This document shows, piece after piece, positions 7,635 to 11,621 of a DNA stretch of 11,621 nt. Position numbers and translations under genes: made by a program. Origin of the DNA: an uncultured Flavobacteriaceae bacterium (GTDB lineage Bacteria > Bacteroidota > Bacteroidia > Flavobacteriales > Flavobacteriaceae); the NCBI GenBank assembly GCA_913031655.1, contig CAJWFY010000040.1, positions 1 to 11,621 on the forward strand, in the 5' to 3' direction. Position 1 is the first letter of the stretch. The number at the start of each line of letters is the position of its first letter. The notes below the pieces were generated by a model that had not been told where the DNA came from, searched no databases, and worked only from the letters and a program-made list of their open reading frames with translations.

Positions 7635-8486
7635 ATGAAACTTATTGTTGATAGTGGATCTACTAAAACTGATTGGATTGCAATAGATGATAATGGTGAT
7701 AAATTATTTGAAACTCAAACTTTAGGTTTAAACCCTCAAGTACTTACTGAACACGTGCTTGAAGAAAGAATAATTAATAATTATGATCTTTATCAAGTTA
7801 GAAAAAAAGTTTCAGAAATTTATTTTTACGGAGCTGGCTGTGGTACTGAACCACCAAAAGAATTACTATTAAAAGTTTTTAATCCAATATTTATAAATGC
7901 TAAAATAAATATTAAAGAAGACACATATGCTGCAGTATATTCATGTTGTAAAGCAGGAGAAAAAGCAATTGTTTCGATAGTTGGTACTGGATCTAATTGT
8001 AGTTTTTTTGATGGAAAAAAAGTTCATCAAAAAGTAACTTCTTTAGGATATATATTAATGGATGATGCAAGTGGAAATTACTTTGGAAGACAACTATTAA
8101 GAGATTTTTATTTTAATAAAATGCCATTAGAATTATCAACTAAATTTAAAGATGAATTTAATTTACAACCAGAAAATATTAAAGAATTTTTATACAAAAA
8201 ACCTAACCCAAATACTTATTTAGCAAAGTTTGCAAAATTTCTTGTAGAAAATAAAGACCTTAAGTATTCTAAAAATCTAATTACAAAAGGTTTTGAATTG
8301 TTTGTAGAAAATCAAATTTATCAATTTAAAAATCCAAATGAATTCCCTTTACATTTTGTTGGTTCAATAAGTTTTTACCTTCAAGAAGATTTAGAGAAAG
8401 TTTTAAAATCAAAAGGATTAAAAATGGGCAAAGTAATCAAAAAACCCATTGAAGGATTAGTTTCCCATCATCAATCTATTGCCTAG
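7635..8486 (+). CDS. BadF/BadG/BcrA/BcrD-family ATPase, probable N-acetylglucosamine-type sugar kinase
   Basis: ASKHA-fold protein of 283 aa related to N-acetylglucosamine kinases (COG2971 type). The phosphate-1 loop is VDSGSTKTDW (5-14). Asp96 in KEDTYAAVYS is positioned like the catalytic Asp of GlcNAc kinases. The phosphate-2 loop is GTGSNC (117-122), and an adenosine-type motif FVGSISFYLQ lies at 241-250. It would phosphorylate an amino sugar or similar hexosamine with ATP in the cytoplasm, as in peptidoglycan recycling or chitin use; the substrate is inferred from family membership only. The segment that reads GDEGS in well-known GlcNAc kinases is MDDASG here (142-147). It lies 7 nt after gapA, in one operon with it, next to pfkA. 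Its TAG stop overlaps the stop of the convergent ridA by 4 bp. Confidence is high for the family and moderate for the substrate. Confidence 0.85.
   Translation: MKLIVDSGSTKTDWIAIDDNGDKLFETQTLGLNPQVLTEHVLEERIINNYDLYQVRKKVSEIYFYGAGCGTEPPKELLLKVFNPIFINAKINIKEDTYAAVYSCCKAGEKAIVSIVGTGSNCSFFDGKKVHQKVTSLGYILMDDASGNYFGRQLLRDFYFNKMPLELSTKFKDEFNLQPENIKEFLYKKPNPNTYLAKFAKFLVENKDLKYSKNLITKGFELFVENQIYQFKNPNEFPLHFVGSISFYLQEDLEKVLKSKGLKMGKVIKKPIEGLVSHHQSIA
8483..8486. other. Palindromic shared stop CTAG between convergent genes
   Basis: The plus-strand kinase ends with TAG at 8484-8486. The minus-strand ridA ends with TAG at 8485..8483. Both stop codons sit inside the single palindrome CTAG, so the coding regions overlap by four bases and no intergenic DNA separates the two convergent transcription units. 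No GC-rich hairpin with a T-run is visible at the junction, so any terminator would have to lie inside coding sequence. Confidence 0.9.
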
Positions 8487-8929
8487 TTAATTTGTTTTGC
8501 TATTACTGAAATTTCTACTTTAGCATTTTTAGGTAATGCAGATACTTCTACAAGCTCTCTTGCAGGAGCAGTTTTATCATTAAAATATGCTCCATAGATT
8601 GAATTTACTTTACTATAGTCGTTCATGTCAGCAACGAAAATTGTTGCTTTTATAACATTTTCAAATGTAAAATTTGTTTCTAAAAGAATTGCTTTAATAT
8701 TTTGCATTACTTTTTGTGTTTCCTCTTCAACTGTACCATCTATCATTTTCATACTTTGAGGGTCTAGTGCAATTTGGCCAGAAACATAAAGTGTATCGTC
8801 AATTAAAATTGCTTGACTATAAGGCCCTAAAGCTTTTGGAGCATTATTAGAGTATATAATTTTTTTCATATTGTTTTGGGAATATAAATTTACATTAATC
8901 AATAAAAATATTAAAATTATTAATCTCAT
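8483..8929 (-). CDS. ridA: RidA-family enamine/imine deaminase with signal-peptide-like N-terminus
   Basis: RidA (YjgF/YER057c/UK114) proteins are small trimers that hydrolyse reactive enamine/imine intermediates, such as those from PLP-dependent dehydratases, to keto acids. Numbered from the first ATG (148 aa), it shows GPYSQA (35-40), VSGQI (49-53), the substrate carboxylate-binding Arg124 in APARELVEV and Glu139 in KVEISVIA, so it looks catalytically competent. Typical RidA proteins are about 126-130 aa and begin at MKKIIYS, here residue 21 (8869..8867). The preceding 20 residues, MRLIILIFLLINVNLYSQNN, look like a Bacteroidota signal peptide (basic residue, hydrophobic core, YSQ end), which would place the enzyme in the periplasm. 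The first ATG directly follows the lptD TAA (TAAATG), favouring coupled translation from it. Both starts may be used. The product family is certain; the location is not. Confidence 0.92.
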   Translation of the reverse strand: MRLIILIFLLINVNLYSQNNMKKIIYSNNAPKALGPYSQAILIDDTLYVSGQIALDPQSMKMIDGTVEEETQKVMQNIKAILLETNFTFENVIKATIFVADMNDYSKVNSIYGAYFNDKTAPARELVEVSALPKNAKVEISVIAKQIN

Positions 8930-11551
8930 TTAAAGTCTTTTGTCAGGTAATCTTCTTTTGTCATACTTTAAATCACTTAGTATGCTTGATTTTATTCCTA
9001 TAAAGAAATACCAAGAGGCTCTAGTACTAAACGGAACCCAGTTAAAATTCATTTTCCAACTATCTAAATCTCTTTCAAACCTTAGTTGAGTATAGGTTAC
9101 ACCACTATTTTTGAAATCATAACCTGAAGAACCTCCGATTTTCCACTTTTTTGATAATGATATATTTCCAGAAAACATTAAAGAATTATTGGTTATTTGT
9201 TTTTGTGCTCTATTATTTGAATAGGTTAAAGAATGCGCTAGCCTAATGTCCCAAGGCATTTTGTTATTGTAAAACCCTGAATCTATTTCCTCTTCTTCCT
9301 CTTCATCTTCTTCCTCATTATCATCAAATGAACTGTCAGCAAAATCATCTACTCTTCCAAATAAGTCATCATCTCTTCCTCCACTTCTTGAATTGCTTCG
9401 ATCAGAGTTAGAAGATTTATCTTCTTTAGAATTTTTACTTGAAAAAGAAAAGCCCATATTTATATTAGCGCTGGTCATTCTAAAAAGTCCTCCGTTATCA
9501 TTAATGTTTAATTTATTAATTCTTGATCCATTTTCATTTAAAGAATACGGATCAAAAGTAGCTCCAATGTTTATATTTAATTTATCATCAAACAGCGAAG
9601 TTCCAGTTGTCATTCTAACTGGACTCCAGTTTAAAGAATCAGATGCTATATTATAACTAGTTGTTAAGTTTAGATTATTTAATAATTTAATTTTTTTTGG
9701 TTCAACTACAGAACTATCCCTGTCGCGGACTTTGGCTTCTAAAACATTGCTTAAACCTAGCCCTATGGAACTAGAAAATCTATTTCCAGGAGCACCAAAA
9801 AATCCTCCTTCAAACCTTGTGTATTCGCTGGTATTTCCATTGGCATCTATTATATATTTATCATAATATTTTTCAAAACTAGGATTGATTCCATAATTTA
9901 CTGACGGACGCATTACATGTCTAATGGATTGAATTCTTTTGCCTTCTTTGAAATCAAAAACTCCATATATTGTTGTACCAATACTGGCATTGAAACTATA
10001 CTTGCTAAACCTGTCAAAACTTTTTATTGTATCTTTTTTTCCTTGGGTTTGAGCAATAATATCGTAGTCATTTTTTTTTATAGTTTGACCTGCCCAAACC
10101 TCTTCAAAATTCCCACTTAAACTAACGCTTAAGTTTTTAAGAACTTTAAAATTTGTACTAATAGGAATAGAATGTTTCATCCCATATGAGGCATCATTGA
10201 ACATTTCTTTTTTTAGAAAAAGTGAATCAGAGGTTTGAATCCTATTCTCTCCTCTAACAGAGTACTGAAGGTTTATATTTTTTAAAATTCCTTTTTTCTG
10301 ACCATTTCTTTTAACAAAAGGATAGATCCTTTCCATGTTAGCCTGAAGGGTAGGTAGGCTCATGTTCACTGTTTGAGTTCTAGTATTTTGAGAATGTGAG
10401 GCAGTTAATGATAAGTTAACTGAGGGATATGACCTAAAGGTCTTTGAATAAGAAACAGATGAGTTTAAAGTATTGTTTAAGAAGTTTGGAGTATTTAGTT
10501 GATTTACTGATTCTCTAAAATAATTACTACTTCCTAGGTTTACAGAAGCTGAAAACCTACTGTTAGGATTTGATTTAGAATCTTGACTATGAGACCATCT
10601 TATGTTATAAATATTATTTTTTGAGTAACCTGGCAACCCTCTCTCTCCATCTATTAAATTTTCAAACCTTATACTTAAAGATCCGTTAAAGGCATATCTT
10701 TTTCTATATTTTGATTCAGCTCTAAATCCATAACTCCCGTTAGTATAATAATCTCCAAGTAGGGTGATATCAAACAAGTCACTAGGGGCAAAATAATATC
10801 CTCCGTTTTGAACAAAATATCCTCTATCATTGTTTTGCCCAATGCTTGGAAAAATAAAACCAGTTCTTCTGTTTTCAGTTAAAGGAAAATAAGCAAATGG
10901 TAAAAAAATTGGAGTTGGTACATTTGCTATGTATAAGTTACTTAAACCAGCTATTATTTTGCTTTTAGGAATAAATTTTCCTTTTCTAATTCTAATATAA
11001 TAATCGGGGTCAACAGTGTTTTTTGATGTGGTTACTCTAGCTTCTTTAATAAAATATACGGAGTCATTTTCTTTTTTAGTAGTTAAAGCGGAAATATTCA
11101 TTCCGTCTTGTTCACTTTTAGAATTCCATATAATAGCTTTTTTTGTATCAAAATTAAATCTTATAGAATCAGGATTGACCTCATTACCTGCCTGTTTAAA
11201 ATAGGGTGGCTGTATTAATTGTCCTGATGAATCTTTTATTCTTCCAGCAGAAACTTCATTTTTGTTATAATCTAAAACTATTATTCCTGCCTTTAATTCT
11301 GTGTCTAAATAATACAGTTCAGCTTTATCATACAGATATAGCTTTCCCTCTTCTTTATTAATTTTAATATATCCTTTTGCATTTCTTGTTATCTTACCAA
11401 GTAAAAGTTGAGGCTTGGTTAATGTATCATTTAAAACAATAGAATCATTTTCTTTAACATCTTGTGAATAATTAATTTTTATATTAAACAATAGCATGCA
11501 AATAAAAATTAATTTAACAATTCTAGATATGTATGAATTTTTTGTTTGCAA
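8930..11551 (-). CDS. lptD: LPS-assembly outer-membrane protein LptD (Bacteroidota type)
   Basis: Outer-membrane beta-barrel (873 aa) that inserts lipopolysaccharide into the outer leaflet with LptE, receiving it from the periplasmic Lpt bridge. A signal peptide covers about residues 1-29 (ending NYSQ). An OstA/LptA-like jellyroll domain follows at about 50-225, with the flavobacterial signature DPDYYIRIRKGKFIPKSK (181-198), VPTPIFLPFAYFPL (211-224) and NDRGYFVQNGGYYFA (241-255). The rest is barrel, ending in aromatic-alternating strands near SWYFFIGIKSS. A serine/asparagine- and acid-rich insertion occupies about 705-757, with a run of Glu/Asp at about 745-756, just before MPWDIRLAHSLTY. No cysteine appears after the signal peptide, so the disulfides needed by E. 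coli LptD cannot form. The start is TTG at 11551..11549: a TAG stop lies two codons upstream, and the next ATG (in FICMLL) would cut the signal peptide. ridA follows with no gap. Confidence 0.93.
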   Translation of the reverse strand: MQTKNSYISRIVKLIFICMLLFNIKINYSQDVKENDSIVLNDTLTKPQLLLGKITRNAKGYIKINKEEGKLYLYDKAELYYLDTELKAGIIVLDYNKNEVSAGRIKDSSGQLIQPPYFKQAGNEVNPDSIRFNFDTKKAIIWNSKSEQDGMNISALTTKKENDSVYFIKEARVTTSKNTVDPDYYIRIRKGKFIPKSKIIAGLSNLYIANVPTPIFLPFAYFPLTENRRTGFIFPSIGQNNDRGYFVQNGGYYFAPSDLFDITLLGDYYTNGSYGFRAESKYRKRYAFNGSLSIRFENLIDGERGLPGYSKNNIYNIRWSHSQDSKSNPNSRFSASVNLGSSNYFRESVNQLNTPNFLNNTLNSSVSYSKTFRSYPSVNLSLTASHSQNTRTQTVNMSLPTLQANMERIYPFVKRNGQKKGILKNINLQYSVRGENRIQTSDSLFLKKEMFNDASYGMKHSIPISTNFKVLKNLSVSLSGNFEEVWAGQTIKKNDYDIIAQTQGKKDTIKSFDRFSKYSFNASIGTTIYGVFDFKEGKRIQSIRHVMRPSVNYGINPSFEKYYDKYIIDANGNTSEYTRFEGGFFGAPGNRFSSSIGLGLSNVLEAKVRDRDSSVVEPKKIKLLNNLNLTTSYNIASDSLNWSPVRMTTGTSLFDDKLNINIGATFDPYSLNENGSRINKLNINDNGGLFRMTSANINMGFSFSSKNSKEDKSSNSDRSNSRSGGRDDDLFGRVDDFADSSFDDNEEEDEEEEEEIDSGFYNNKMPWDIRLAHSLTYSNNRAQKQITNNSLMFSGNISLSKKWKIGGSSGYDFKNSGVTYTQLRFERDLDSWKMNFNWVPFSTRASWYFFIGIKSSILSDLKYDKRRLPDKRL
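9270..9439 (-). other. Low-complexity acidic insertion within lptD
   Basis: The bases encode about residues 705-761: a Ser/Asn/Arg/Asp-rich stretch (SKNSKEDKSSNSDRSNSRSG) followed by a Glu/Asp tract (NEEEDEEEEEEID). It interrupts otherwise beta-strand-like barrel sequence and probably forms an exposed loop. The tract is encoded largely by GAA/GAG repeats (seen as TTC/CTC on the plus strand, 9285-9319), a sequence prone to length change. Variable polar insertions at this point are, as I recall, common in Bacteroidota LptD. Confidence 0.75.
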
Positions 11552-11562
11552 GTACTATTTAA

Positions 11563-11590
11563 TTTGATAGTAAAATTACATATATTTTTG
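11563..11590 (+). promoter_or_regulatory. Rightward promoter for the gene cut by the right edge
   Basis: TTTG at 11563-11566 (-33) and TATTTTTG at 11583-11590 (-7, an exact TAnnTTTG match) are separated by 16 nt, close to the Bacteroidota spacing. The -7 box is 15 nt before the ATG at 11606, predicting a very short leader. This is the best two-element promoter match in the window. Confidence 0.5.
11571..11578 (-). promoter_or_regulatory. Weak candidate -7 box for lptD
   Basis: Minus-strand TAATTTTA matches TAnnTTTG at five of six fixed positions, 19 nt upstream of the lptD TTG start. No TTG is visible at the -33 distance. It lies between the two elements of the rightward promoter, so the two directions may compete. 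Confidence 0.2.
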
Positions 11591-11605
11591 GAGTCATAAT
11601 TTTAT

Positions 11606-11621
11606 ATGAATAATATAGTTA
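11606..11621 (+). CDS. First codons of an unidentified gene cut by the right edge
   Basis: An ATG at 11606 opens a frame reading MNNIV to the window end, directly downstream of a good promoter and divergent from lptD across 54 nt. Five codons cannot identify a product. In flavobacteria I recall an N-acetylmuramoyl-L-alanine amidase gene divergent from lptD, so that is the leading guess from context alone. Confidence 0.35.

Noticed and set aside
9393..9656. Plus-strand open frame inside lptD
   Set aside because: Antisense to the low-complexity and barrel part of lptD; low-complexity Glu/Leu composition and no family resemblance.
9917..10120. Plus-strand 67-codon open frame inside lptD
   Set aside because: Shadow frame without domain features, antisense to barrel strands.
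11016..11204. Plus-strand 62-codon open frame inside lptD
   Set aside because: Antisense to the LptA-like domain of lptD; no features of its own.
1..11621. Mobile element, CRISPR array, tRNA/rRNA gene, or defence/toxin-antitoxin system
   Set aside because: Nearly every base is accounted for by conserved core genes. I found no transposase-like protein, no spaced direct repeats, no tRNA-like or rRNA-like sequence and no small paired genes.

Overview
The window reads as an ordinary, gene-dense core region of an AT-rich Bacteroidota genome, most likely a (marine) flavobacterium. Four things point there. The LptD and TamB proteins are of the Bacteroidota type, with signal peptides ending in a YSQ-like cleavage region. 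Promoters match the Bacteroidota -7 box TAnnTTTG, and no Shine-Dalgarno motifs stand out. Intergenic gaps are very short. The gene pairings tsaD/tamB, pfkA-gapA-sugar kinase and lptD-ridA are ones I recall from flavobacteria. Species cannot be told from this sequence.

Layout. At the left edge, on the minus strand, is the first 16 codons of a gene whose start resembles the 16S rRNA methyltransferase RsmE. It lies one nucleotide behind tsaD (tRNA t6A synthesis). Divergent from tsaD, across an intergenic space of about 36 nt, a plus-strand run begins: tamB (envelope translocation/lipid-transport AsmA-like protein), pfkA (ATP-dependent phosphofructokinase), gapA (NAD-type GAPDH) and a BadF/BadG-family sugar kinase. 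This run meets a minus-strand pair, lptD followed by ridA, in a 4-bp convergent overlap (CTAG) in which both genes stop. Beyond lptD, on the plus strand, a good promoter and an ATG mark the first codons of a gene cut off by the right edge.

Functionally the window combines tRNA modification (tsaD), outer-membrane biogenesis (tamB, lptD), a small glycolytic block (pfkA-gapA plus a kinase that may feed amino sugars into metabolism) and imine/enamine detoxification (ridA).

I see no mobile element, CRISPR array, RNA gene, prophage, toxin-antitoxin pair or defence system, and no convincing previously undescribed system. Three points deserve a second look. The tamB reading frame begins about 94 codons before its first ATG with no ATG/GTG/TTG available, so initiation must be at ATT/ATA or the sequence is in error. 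ridA carries an N-terminal signal-peptide-like extension fused directly to the lptD stop. The convergent genes share a palindromic stop and leave no room for a terminator.
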